Shown: positions 7,425 to 13,936 of the stretch, in pieces
Numbering within the stretch: the first letter of the stretch is position 1
Layout of the letters: every line of letters starts with the position of its first letter
IMG/VR virus record: IMGVR_UViG_3300025151_000079
Coordinates: 1-43,920 of that record
DNA: 43,920 bases
Origin: a virus
Strand: one strand, 5' to 3'
Translations under genes and position numbers: made by a program
Notes under the pieces: model-generated
Told to the model about the DNA's origin: nothing
Database searches by the model: none
The model's input: the letters and a program-made list of their open reading frames with translations, nothing else

Positions 7425-8284
7425 AGTTTAATCTCCTCAGGTTTTGGTTTATATTTAGCACGTGGTCTACCTTGACCTAAACGTACCCTTTCGTATTTAT
7501 CAAACTCACAAAGACAATGTTCTATGTCTCTCATTTCTAGAGGTTGCATATGTCCTTGTAAATAATTAGGTGAAAGGTCTAGTAATTGTTGCATCTCAAA
7601 ATTAAGCATGTGGTTTTTTACAGTCTGATTCAACTCTCTATTTTTTATTCGGTTGAGCCCACGCTGTGCGCCAGGACCAGGATTAGCCCACGTCATAATG
7701 TCTTCAGCTTTATTTAGATATTTAGTGTGGCGTAGATCAGTAACTACCTCATAAGCCATAAAACCACTAAACCCTGCTTTATGTAAATAACCTTTCCAAG
7801 TATCTTCTAGAGACCAAGTTATCATAGGTGGGGGACTTTTGTATAAAGGGGTGAGTATTTTATCAACAGTTTGCTCTATTTTCGTACCACCTAAAGTACC
7901 AGTCAACATATACGCACCAGTATAGACCTTATCACCTCTATCTTTTCTAGCTTGCATAATGGCTTTTACCTTTTCAGGTTCCCAAGTTTCAGGAAACCCT
8001 ATTTCCTCTAGAGTATCTGGCCAATTTATTTGCCTAGCTACAGCCATAGCAAAAGGTAAGTTTTTATGGTCAGCATAAGGTTCACGCCAGTTAACTCTTA
8101 TCCACTCAGTGACTCTATCTAACTCACGGTAGACGTTACAAAAACTATACTCGGTAAGTATAGGGTCTTCTGTCCACGGATAAGCTACACCGTTCTGTCG
8201 GCGTAAGTATATGATATGCCGTTCATTAAGATAACCAAAAAATCTTTCTAAACTAGCTTCTGTGTAATTAAAATTAATACTCAT
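7421..8284 (-). CDS. HMUDK helical-domain / alpha-glutamyl-putrescinyl-thymine pyrophosphorylase-like protein
   Basis: 287-aa protein with the hallmark FFGYLNERHIIYLRR, PWTEDPIL and FCNVYRELDRVTEWI segments in the first 65 residues. These mark the helical domain found in 5-hydroxymethyl-dU DNA kinases and in proteins predicted to act in alpha-glutamyl/putrescinyl-thymine synthesis. A second conserved part is GFSGFMAYEVVTDL and WANPGPGAQRGLNRI. There is no Walker A motif, so no attached P-loop kinase. The ATG at 8282-8284 is chosen (GAGGATT upstream, ATGA overlap with the previous stop) over the in-frame TTG at 8290. It is probably part of a thymine or cytosine hypermodification pathway. Confidence 0.78.
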   Translation of the reverse strand: MSINFNYTEASLERFFGYLNERHIIYLRRQNGVAYPWTEDPILTEYSFCNVYRELDRVTEWIRVNWREPYADHKNLPFAMAVARQINWPDTLEEIGFPETWEPEKVKAIMQARKDRGDKVYTGAYMLTGTLGGTKIEQTVDKILTPLYKSPPPMITWSLEDTWKGYLHKAGFSGFMAYEVVTDLRHTKYLNKAEDIMTWANPGPGAQRGLNRIKNRELNQTVKNHMLNFEMQQLLDLSPNYLQGHMQPLEMRDIEHCLCEFDKYERVRLGQGRPRAKYKPKPEEIKL

Positions 8285-8790
8285 GCGCAATCCTCAACTT
8301 GCCAACTAGTATTCCACCAGTTAGGTTTAGGTCTAGTTTTATTCCAAGCAGCATAGTGCTTTTCATTAATTAGGTAATTACGATACGCCACGACAGGGTC
8401 AGCGTTTTTATACTGATCAGGCATAGCCTGAGCTATAGGGGTAAGTCCTAAGCTAGGCATAGAGGCAGGTATGTATGATAAGGTACGCCTTAGTTTAGTA
8501 TCACTAGCGTGCACTTTACCGTAGCGATACGTGTACTCGTCACATAAAGCGACAAAGTGTTTATAAAGCCATTCATAGTTTTCTAAACTTTCCCTAGCCC
8601 ATATAGTACAAGGGTGGTTTTGGTACGCTGTTTTATAAATTTCTAACTGGTCACAATAGCTACTATGAAAATAGTAGCGTTGAGTAGTGCAAAGCATTTG
8701 AGCTGATTCTAAAGGCATTTTGACTACAAGCTTATCAGGTAAAGACTGAGCAGCAAGTACTGGGTCGTTATAAGTATAAAATATATTCAT
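8281..8790 (-). CDS. Conserved phage protein of unknown function, 169 aa
   Basis: It contains the pattern DPVLAAQSLPDKLVVKMPLESAQML at the N-terminus (about residues 9-33), then HPCTIWARESLENYEWL and CDEYTYRYGKVH. The same pattern (DKH/LVVKM, HPCxxW, ExYxYRYGKxH) recurs in many T4-like and marine phage genomes without an assigned function. No membrane segment. GGAGATAAATAC precedes the ATG. It is the first gene of the modification block and ends in an ATGA overlap with the HMUDK-type gene. A nucleic-acid or nucleotide-related enzyme is plausible from context; I cannot assign it. Confidence 0.75.
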   Translation of the reverse strand: MNIFYTYNDPVLAAQSLPDKLVVKMPLESAQMLCTTQRYYFHSSYCDQLEIYKTAYQNHPCTIWARESLENYEWLYKHFVALCDEYTYRYGKVHASDTKLRRTLSYIPASMPSLGLTPIAQAMPDQYKNADPVVAYRNYLINEKHYAAWNKTRPKPNWWNTSWQVEDCA

Positions 8791-8816
8791 GTATTTATCT
8801 CCGTAATAGTTTATTT

Positions 8817-8859
8817 TACTTTACTTGTAAAGTAGAAGTAAAGTTATATCATAACTTTA
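8817..8859. promoter_or_regulatory. Two adjacent palindromes, possible operator
   Basis: TACTTTAC-TT-GTAAAGTA (8817-8834) and TAAAGTTAT-ATC-ATAACTTTA (8839-8859) are two near-perfect palindromes separated by 4 bases. They share the TAAAGT/ACTTTA core. They lie between the helicase stop and the start of the modification block. Such paired symmetric sites are typical of dimeric repressor operators, but an mRNA processing or termination role is also possible. Confidence 0.4.
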
Positions 8860-10343
8860 AACTCTTTTCTAGTTCTACCTTGTACTATATGTAGATTTTC
8901 TTTAGTCCTAGTGACACCTACATAAAAAGCACGACACTCATTATCTGGGCTTCTATATAATTCCTCATAAGTTTTATTAGCCACGTCAGTTAAAAGCACT
9001 ACATTTTCACACTCACCACCTTTAGTAGCATGTATAGTGTTCAATTTAATTCTTGAAGAATTTACTTTTTCACCCTTACGTAAGCCAGAAATAATATACT
9101 CACGTTGAGCATCACCTATTAAATCAAAAGACTTATGCCATATATCATCCACTAATAATCCGTAATTCTTTTTAAGTTGATTGATGTTTAAAATTAAATC
9201 GGGACTAGCTTGCTTCATAGTTTTATAGCCAGTACGTACACCTTTACCTGCTTTCATGTGACCATATATTTTTTTGATTCTATTAGCTTCTATACTTTCG
9301 CCTTTACGTAAAAGTTCCCAATCTTTAATAGCCGTCAATAAATTTTCACTTACAGAGGCTCTATTATTTTTGGTAAAAAAGTACCCATTAGTACGTAAAT
9401 GTTTTTCTACGTTATTCAATAAATAATTATTTCTAGCTAAAAACAACCAATCACCGTCAGAAATATCTATATGTTCAAAATTATTGTGGTAAGTTACGCT
9501 TCCTTCTTCTTCTCTTGGTATCCAAGTTTTATGTCTACGGTTACGTATTCTTTTTACTATGTTTAATGCTACGTCATGAACCTTTCTAGGCACACGATAA
9601 CTTTGCTCTAAATATATTTCTTTACCAGCTAAGTTTATAAAATGATCAGGGTCAGCACCTGCCCACTTATAAATAGCTTGGTCATCATCCCCAGCTATAT
9701 AAACATGGTCAACATCTTGAGCTAATTTATGTACACACTTCCATTGTAGTGCTGATAAATCTTGAGCTTCATCTACGATTAATGCTTTTAAAGGTGGTCT
9801 AGTTTCAAACTCTAGAAAGCCTGTTAACATATCTGTAAAATCCATTAAGTAATTCAACGCTTTATACTGGTTATAGTTTTTACAAAACCAATCAAAATGT
9901 ATCCAAGATATATCGGTGTTGGCTTTATTCCAAGTTAACTGATAAGATTCTCCTTTATTACGTGCCATATTTTCTAAGAATAACATTTGATCACCCTTAG
10001 AGTTTAACGCCATTAAGTTTTCACCATCCCACGCTGAACTAATTTTTTCACCTACAGTTTGACTAAACGCTCTTAAATCTTTTCTATCTAATACATCAGA
10101 CTTACTTAGCCCTTGCCAGAAATAACAAAGAGAATGTATGGTTCTAAAATAAACTAATTGATCAGGTTCGTATTCAAACTTTTCTACTGCCCTTTGTAGA
10201 GCTTCCGTTGCTGCCTTTTTAGTAAAAGCAAGATATGCTAACTCATAGGGTTTTATATCTTTTTGAAATAATTCTTCAACAGTTTTTAATAGGTAAGTAG
10301 TTTTACCTGTTCCAGGAGGACCAAGGACAACGTTCCAAGTCAC
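8844..10343 (-). CDS. SF1 DNA helicase, UvrD/Rep-like
   Basis: A 499-aa ATP-dependent DNA helicase. Motifs in order: Walker A GPPGTGKTT (about 8-16), FRTIHSLC (Ia/Ib region), Walker B LIVDEAQD (about 187-194), motif III AGDDDQAIYKWAGA (about 217-230), motif IV LEQSYRVP, motif V TIHATKGGE and motif VI AFYVGVTRTK near the C-terminus. It is shorter than cellular UvrD (about 720 aa), as in phages. The start is GTG at 10341-10343 in a GTGA overlap with the primase stop, with AGAGGA upstream. It probably unwinds DNA at the phage replication fork together with the neighbouring primase. Confidence 0.93.
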   Translation of the reverse strand: MTWNVVLGPPGTGKTTYLLKTVEELFQKDIKPYELAYLAFTKKAATEALQRAVEKFEYEPDQLVYFRTIHSLCYFWQGLSKSDVLDRKDLRAFSQTVGEKISSAWDGENLMALNSKGDQMLFLENMARNKGESYQLTWNKANTDISWIHFDWFCKNYNQYKALNYLMDFTDMLTGFLEFETRPPLKALIVDEAQDLSALQWKCVHKLAQDVDHVYIAGDDDQAIYKWAGADPDHFINLAGKEIYLEQSYRVPRKVHDVALNIVKRIRNRRHKTWIPREEEGSVTYHNNFEHIDISDGDWLFLARNNYLLNNVEKHLRTNGYFFTKNNRASVSENLLTAIKDWELLRKGESIEANRIKKIYGHMKAGKGVRTGYKTMKQASPDLILNINQLKKNYGLLVDDIWHKSFDLIGDAQREYIISGLRKGEKVNSSRIKLNTIHATKGGECENVVLLTDVANKTYEELYRSPDNECRAFYVGVTRTKENLHIVQGRTRKEFKVMI

Positions 10344-11845
10344 ATCATATCCTCTGTAAAGTCATGACCGTCAAGTGTTTCATCTTTATAGTCAATCTCA
10401 GGTATGTACCAAACATTAGTTCCCCTACCTTTTAGGTTCCAGAACGTATGTTTAGCCTTTAGGTCTCGTAGTTTACTGGCTATTTTATTAGTGTCTAGCT
10501 CAGTGAATCTATGTTTGACTAGGTACTCACGTAAATCTTTAATTCTAAAGTGGGTATTACCGTTTTCAGTATAGGGTTTGCCTAGTAGTACTTCCTCACG
10601 TGTACTAGCTTGAGCTAAGTCAGTACAAAACGATTCTAGTAAATCTTTAAACTGACCGTCTAATGATACATCATTACTTACCTCTATAATTTCCATACCA
10701 TTATCCATTAAACTTTGTATTTGTGCTTGCCAAGCACGTTCATTAGTTTTAGGTGGCATAAGATTTATAACGTCCATACAAGCACGTTGAAACTTAGTTT
10801 GATTTTGTAACTGTTCGGTAGTAAGTTCTAAGCGTTTATCATCAATAGATAAAAACCATAAAGGTGGTTTAGTATCTAATTTAGCTAGACTAGAAAATGT
10901 AGGAGCAGTATTACCTTTTCCTACGCCAAATTTACAGGTACGACACTTTTGTACGTCACAGTAAGAACGTATAGGCTCATCACTACACTTATAGTTATAA
11001 TCTTTTTTCTTTAAGGTACTTATTAAAGTAAGTACTTCTTGAGCAGGCAGAGGCGGACTAACAAATTTTCTATTGTAGTCCTCTATTTCAGTTTCCCACT
11101 TATCAGGTGTAGCTTGTTTTAAATATACACCTACATTAAATAAACCATTATTTCGTGTACCTTCAGGAAATCCTTGTTTGAGTAACGTTTTTAAACACGG
11201 AGGACCACCTTTTAATTCCTCTATTTCTGGTACGGATAAACTGTTTAATACGTCAAGACTTACTCTACGTTTTTGTACGAAATCTATAAATTCTTCTGGA
11301 GTGAGTGCTTCACCTTTTACACTTAACGCATATCTTACTGAAGCACTACCTTCAAAATACGGCATATTTAACCAGCTACCTATATCTCCACGGTCTACAA
11401 GTACCTCACGTTGTTTAGGAAATATTTCTACACCACCGTAACCTAGACCTGCAGCCAACTCTCTTAGTTTATCCTGCATATCCCCAGCTTGTACCCAATC
11501 ATCAGTAAAGCAGAATACGTGAGCTCCACCACTTTTACTTCTACATACTATAAGTGGTAATTTAAAATCTTCTATTTTTTGTACTAATTTAGGTAGATCA
11601 AGAGAGTACGTATCAATATCAATTACTCCCCATTTAACTAAATTATCTTCATTAATAGGTATGATACCTATGCCAGTTTTACCTTCTAAATGATCTGTCC
11701 AGTTTTGTAGGGTGGCACCTACGGTCTTTATAGTGCGAGCAACACCTTGTTGTTTTTGACCGTTATTATAATCATTGATATCAAATATGCCATGTGCACG
11801 TTTAGAGCCTTCAAAAATTTGACTAAACTGTTGGGCAAGTTCCAA
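10340..11845 (-). CDS. AEP-superfamily primase with Cys cluster, TTG start
   Basis: About 501-aa replication primase. The archaeo-eukaryotic primase core shows WGVIDIDTY (DxD), CRSKSGGAHVFCF and EIFPKQ. A central segment (RNNGLFNVGVYLK) looks like a PriCT-type helical domain, followed by cysteines in a C-x8-C-x4-C-x2-C pattern ending CRTC, a likely zinc site. The C-terminal part may be a winged helix. TTG at 11843-11845 is preferred as start because AGGAG lies 6 nt upstream. The longer reading from TTG at 11884 would run through a terminator hairpin and overlap it. It works with the SF1 helicase and SSB-like neighbours. Confidence 0.85.
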   Translation of the reverse strand: MELAQQFSQIFEGSKRAHGIFDINDYNNGQKQQGVARTIKTVGATLQNWTDHLEGKTGIGIIPINEDNLVKWGVIDIDTYSLDLPKLVQKIEDFKLPLIVCRSKSGGAHVFCFTDDWVQAGDMQDKLRELAAGLGYGGVEIFPKQREVLVDRGDIGSWLNMPYFEGSASVRYALSVKGEALTPEEFIDFVQKRRVSLDVLNSLSVPEIEELKGGPPCLKTLLKQGFPEGTRNNGLFNVGVYLKQATPDKWETEIEDYNRKFVSPPLPAQEVLTLISTLKKKDYNYKCSDEPIRSYCDVQKCRTCKFGVGKGNTAPTFSSLAKLDTKPPLWFLSIDDKRLELTTEQLQNQTKFQRACMDVINLMPPKTNERAWQAQIQSLMDNGMEIIEVSNDVSLDGQFKDLLESFCTDLAQASTREEVLLGKPYTENGNTHFRIKDLREYLVKHRFTELDTNKIASKLRDLKAKHTFWNLKGRGTNVWYIPEIDYKDETLDGHDFTEDMM

Positions 11846-11856
11846 TACAATCTCCT

Positions 11857-11882
11857 GTAAAAGAAGGGGGCATAAAGCCCCC
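11857..11882 (-). terminator. Rho-independent terminator between SSB-like and primase genes
   Basis: On the minus strand GGGGGC, a 5-nt loop and GCCCCC (11866-11882) form a GC-rich stem followed by TTCTTTT. It lies just after the SSB-like stop. The primase ribosome binding site comes directly after the T-tract, so partial read-through would set the ratio of SSB-like protein to primase. Confidence 0.8.
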
Positions 11883-11887
11883 AAGAG

Positions 11888-12664
11888 TTAAAACGGTGCA
11901 TCCTCAGTTGAAGCATCACCACTGTTACTTGACATACTAACTTCTCCTACGGATGAAGCAAAGTCTTTTGCTGCTTCGTAGAAAAACATATCTTCTTCGC
12001 TAATTGGTCCAAGGTTAGTAATATTCCAACCAAACCAAGAGCCACGGTCATTGGACTCTTGTACAGTTTTCATACTATACCTGTGACTAAAGCTAGGTGG
12101 GGTAAACACCTTATCACCTGATCGTAGTTTTAAACTAGCCATAACAGAGTTCCAAGTACGTGACTTTTTAAGCTGTGTACCAGCCATAGGAATTACTGCT
12201 TGGTCAAAGCTACCGTCGTTATTTAATACAATAACAAAGTGGTTAGCTGAGGTTTGTATATAGTTACCGTTTTCAAGTACATCCTGACCCCTATCGTTCT
12301 TAGTAGTTTTACTAAGGATAGATTGGTCATCATGTGACGTAACTAAACCACCACCAGAGTCTCTAGGTTGCCACTCTAAAAACAAACGTTTATAACTCAC
12401 AGGTAAAACTACCAGAGGGTTATCATCGCTATAGAGCTTACTAGTAACAGTATTAATTACGTCACCAGCATCGGCACCTTCAACATACTTACCGTCACGC
12501 TTGTTTACTTCTGGGCTTAACGCTTGAAGTATTTTTAAACGAGGTATGGTAAGGTCATCAGAGGTTATATTTTCTAAACCACTGTTAGCGTCTTCCATAA
12601 AGGCGGACGGCACAGCCAGTTCAGTTTTTTTCTTTTCACTTATTTCACTTTTTTCTTGTGTCAT
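11888..12664 (-). CDS. Likely single-stranded DNA-binding protein with acidic C-terminal tip
   Basis: 258 aa. The C-terminus is Ser- and acid-rich and ends in TEDAPF, much like the acidic tip of bacterial SSB (ending in PF) and the acidic tail of T7 gp2.5, which recruits replication partners. The central part (NPLVVLPVSY, NHFVIVLNN, SWFGWNIT) looks beta-rich and could be an OB-fold, but I cannot prove this. It sits directly upstream of the primase and is followed by a terminator, which fits a highly made replication protein. AAGGATAATT precedes the ATG, and it overlaps the upstream gene by 4 nt. Could also be another phage nucleoprotein. Confidence 0.6.
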   Translation of the reverse strand: MTQEKSEISEKKKTELAVPSAFMEDANSGLENITSDDLTIPRLKILQALSPEVNKRDGKYVEGADAGDVINTVTSKLYSDDNPLVVLPVSYKRLFLEWQPRDSGGGLVTSHDDQSILSKTTKNDRGQDVLENGNYIQTSANHFVIVLNNDGSFDQAVIPMAGTQLKKSRTWNSVMASLKLRSGDKVFTPPSFSHRYSMKTVQESNDRGSWFGWNITNLGPISEEDMFFYEAAKDFASSVGEVSMSSNSGDASTEDAPF

Positions 12665-13194
12665 TTTTTAATTATCCTTGTTTTTTGACCTATATAAACA
12701 TTAAAAGTTTCTAAGGGCAGGTCGGAACCCTTTTCCACTTGTTCCCGTACAAAAGCCTTGAGTGTCATAGGTTCTACCCACTTTTTTTGAGCGGTAGCGT
12801 ACCCATTATCCTCTAAGCTATCTACGAGCTTCTTAGCAGAGTCGTCTTCTTCTCTACCAAAACTTACAGAAACTGTGTTTTTAATAATATCAGCAAAGCC
12901 ATTATCATTAAGCCATTGAAAAGCCTCATCACGTTTGTCCTCACTTATACGTGCTGAATAGTAACTAGTGGTACTTATTTTATTACCATTAGCTAGTGTA
13001 ATTTCACTAAGCCCTAACTCACTAAGCATACTCGGTATGTCTACCTCGCTTATTTCTCTATACATGGCTTTATATTTACCTAGTTCTTCTTCTATATCTT
13101 TAATAGCGTTGTCTAGGTTTTCTAGTTCTTTAGATTTATCAGATAACGCTTTAAGGGAAGCGTCGCCCATTGGTTTATCTTCTGGTTCAAACAT
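12661..13194 (-). CDS. Conserved coiled-coil phage protein, 177 aa
   Basis: The N-terminal ~55 residues are a strong coiled coil (KSKELENLDNAIKDIEEELG). The rest is a compact domain with GFADIIKNTVSVSFG and a C-terminal strand pair (FNVYIGQKTRI). No enzyme motif. GAGGTAAATACAA precedes the ATG; ends overlap both neighbours (8 and 4 nt). Located directly upstream of the SSB-like gene, it probably takes part in early DNA metabolism. I recognise it only as a type of small protein common in marine phage replication blocks. Confidence 0.65.
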   Translation of the reverse strand: MFEPEDKPMGDASLKALSDKSKELENLDNAIKDIEEELGKYKAMYREISEVDIPSMLSELGLSEITLANGNKISTTSYYSARISEDKRDEAFQWLNDNGFADIIKNTVSVSFGREEDDSAKKLVDSLEDNGYATAQKKWVEPMTLKAFVREQVEKGSDLPLETFNVYIGQKTRIIKK

Positions 13195-13498
13195 TTGTAT
13201 TTACCTCAATGTTAAAGTATTTATATTCACGGTTATCCCATTTAAGTAAGTTAGCCCTACCTCTATTATTTTGTAAAGCGTAATGTACACATACACCTAT
13301 AACTGCGGGATCGCCAATTAATAAAAGGTAGTCGTCATCATTGAAGTCAATTAGTTTCTTACGTATTTTAGCTACAGTTGGAACAGGGCTGAATATCATA
13401 TCTGGAGTTCTATCCAATATAAATTCAAAGTCACCAAACTGTGAAGCGGAAAGTATGTTCTTTTTACTATCTGGTTTTTGTACTACGTATACTGCCAT
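13187..13498 (-). CDS. Conserved hypothetical protein, 103 aa
   Basis: First gene of the leftward early block. It contains LLLIGDPAVIGVCVHYALQNNRGRANLLKWD, split here as IGDPAVIG (about 61-68) and NNRGRANLLKWD (about 77-88), a pattern I associate with small unknown proteins in marine phages. No membrane segment or catalytic motif. The ATG follows AAAGAGACAAG. Because it heads the leftward block next to the divergent control region, it is probably expressed very early. Function unknown. Confidence 0.65.
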   Translation of the reverse strand: MAVYVVQKPDSKKNILSASQFGDFEFILDRTPDMIFSPVPTVAKIRKKLIDFNDDDYLLLIGDPAVIGVCVHYALQNNRGRANLLKWDNREYKYFNIEVNTNV

Positions 13499-13574
13499 CT
13501 TGTCTCTTTTTATCTTAAAATCACGGCTACCTACAAATTAAGGGTAAGTAGATAGCCATGAAAGGAGATTACAT

Positions 13575-13661
13575 ATGAATAACCTTAACACTAAGTTAAG
13601 CTACCCTATAAAAAATTATAAACCTAATCTACTAAAAAATAAAACCCTATGTGCTATATAG
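13575..13661 (+). CDS. 28-aa ORF with strong ribosome binding site
   Basis: ATG at 13575-13577 with AAAGGAGATT 4 nt upstream, the best Shine-Dalgarno in the region. The peptide is basic and Asn/Lys/Leu-rich and ends in LCAI. A 6-codon ORF starting at 13558 ends in a TGA that overlaps this ATG. It could be a leader peptide or a small early protein. It lies on the plus strand, upstream of the SNF2 gene and of the candidate promoter at 13698. No sequence family recognised. Confidence 0.4.
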   Translation: MNNLNTKLSYPIKNYKPNLLKNKTLCAI

Positions 13662-13697
13662 GTAAAAATAATTTATGTTTTAAAAATCAAAAAACAT

Positions 13698-13726
13698 TTG
13701 TGTTTAGCTAATAGCTGTAATAGAAT
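13698..13726 (+). promoter_or_regulatory. Candidate sigma-70-like promoter toward the SNF2 gene
   Basis: TTGTGT (13698-13703), a 17-nt spacer and TAGAAT (13721-13726). Transcripts would have a leader of about 200 nt before the GTG at 13937, including two stem-loops. It is based on consensus similarity only. Confidence 0.35.
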
Positions 13727-13751
13727 TTTTTTAAACGCTTATTATATAAGG

Positions 13752-13792
13752 GCTAGTGGCGTATTGGCTGAACGTATTATGTCGCTATTAGC
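13752..13792 (+). promoter_or_regulatory. Large stem-loop in the SNF2 leader
   Basis: GCTAGTGGCG (13752-13761) and CGCTATTAGC (13783-13792) can form a 10-bp RNA stem with two G-U pairs and a 21-nt loop. The G-U pairs form only in plus-strand RNA, which suggests selection at the RNA level. No T-tract follows. Confidence 0.4.
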
Positions 13793-13805
13793 ATAAAACA
13801 CGCAA
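13776..13805 (-). promoter_or_regulatory. Candidate promoter toward the leftward early genes
   Basis: On the minus strand TTGCGT (13800-13805), an 18-nt spacer and CATAAT (13776-13781). This would start transcription toward the 103-aa gene about 270 nt away. Weak consensus similarity; another promoter could be used. Confidence 0.25.
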
Positions 13806-13846
13806 TAACCTTTTATTTCTTACTGAAGTACTTTATTATTACCTAT

Positions 13847-13918
13847 AAGTAAAGGTCGTAAGTCCTGGACAAATAGACTAGGCTACAACGGTTAAGTTAC
13901 GGCTTAACACCTTTACTT
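13847..13918 (+). ncRNA. Structured 5' leader element before the SNF2 gene
   Basis: AAGTAAAGGT (13847-13856) and ACCTTTACTT (13909-13918) form a perfect 10-bp closing stem. Inside, GTTAAG (13891-13896) and CTTAAC (13903-13908) form a hairpin that stacks directly on the closing stem, and AGTC/GACT (13861-13864, 13876-13879) may form a third short stem. The element ends 18 nt before the GTG start, next to the AAGAGA ribosome binding site. It looks like a regulatory RNA leader or a long operator. It matches no riboswitch class that I recognise. Confidence 0.45.
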
Positions 13919-13936
13919 CTTTAAGAGACTAAGATA

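Larger units (their letters stand above)
13499..13936. other. Divergent control region, 438 bases
   Basis: Gene-poor stretch between the leftward early genes and the plus-strand SNF2 gene. It holds an imperfect 10-bp inverted repeat (GGCTACCTAC at 13525-13534, GTAGATAGCC at 13548-13557), a 28-codon ORF, an AT-rich segment (13660-13750), two candidate promoters and two larger stem-loops. It is the natural place for early promoters and could be a replication origin; the latter is inference only. Confidence 0.6.

Noticed and set aside
8285-8290. TTG start two codons upstream for the HMUDK-type gene
   Set aside because: The ATG at 8284 forms an ATGA overlap and has GAGGATT at good distance.
11846-11884. 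Upstream extension of the primase from TTG at 11884
   Set aside because: It would be translated through the terminator hairpin; AGGAG fits the TTG at 11845.
13741-13920. tRNA gene in the divergent region
   Set aside because: No T-loop GTTCGA, no CCA end and no cloverleaf pairing could be found.
13841-13936. Purine-type riboswitch
   Set aside because: The leader has a three-way junction-like shape and a TATAA near the closing stem, but the conserved loop and junction bases of that class are missing.
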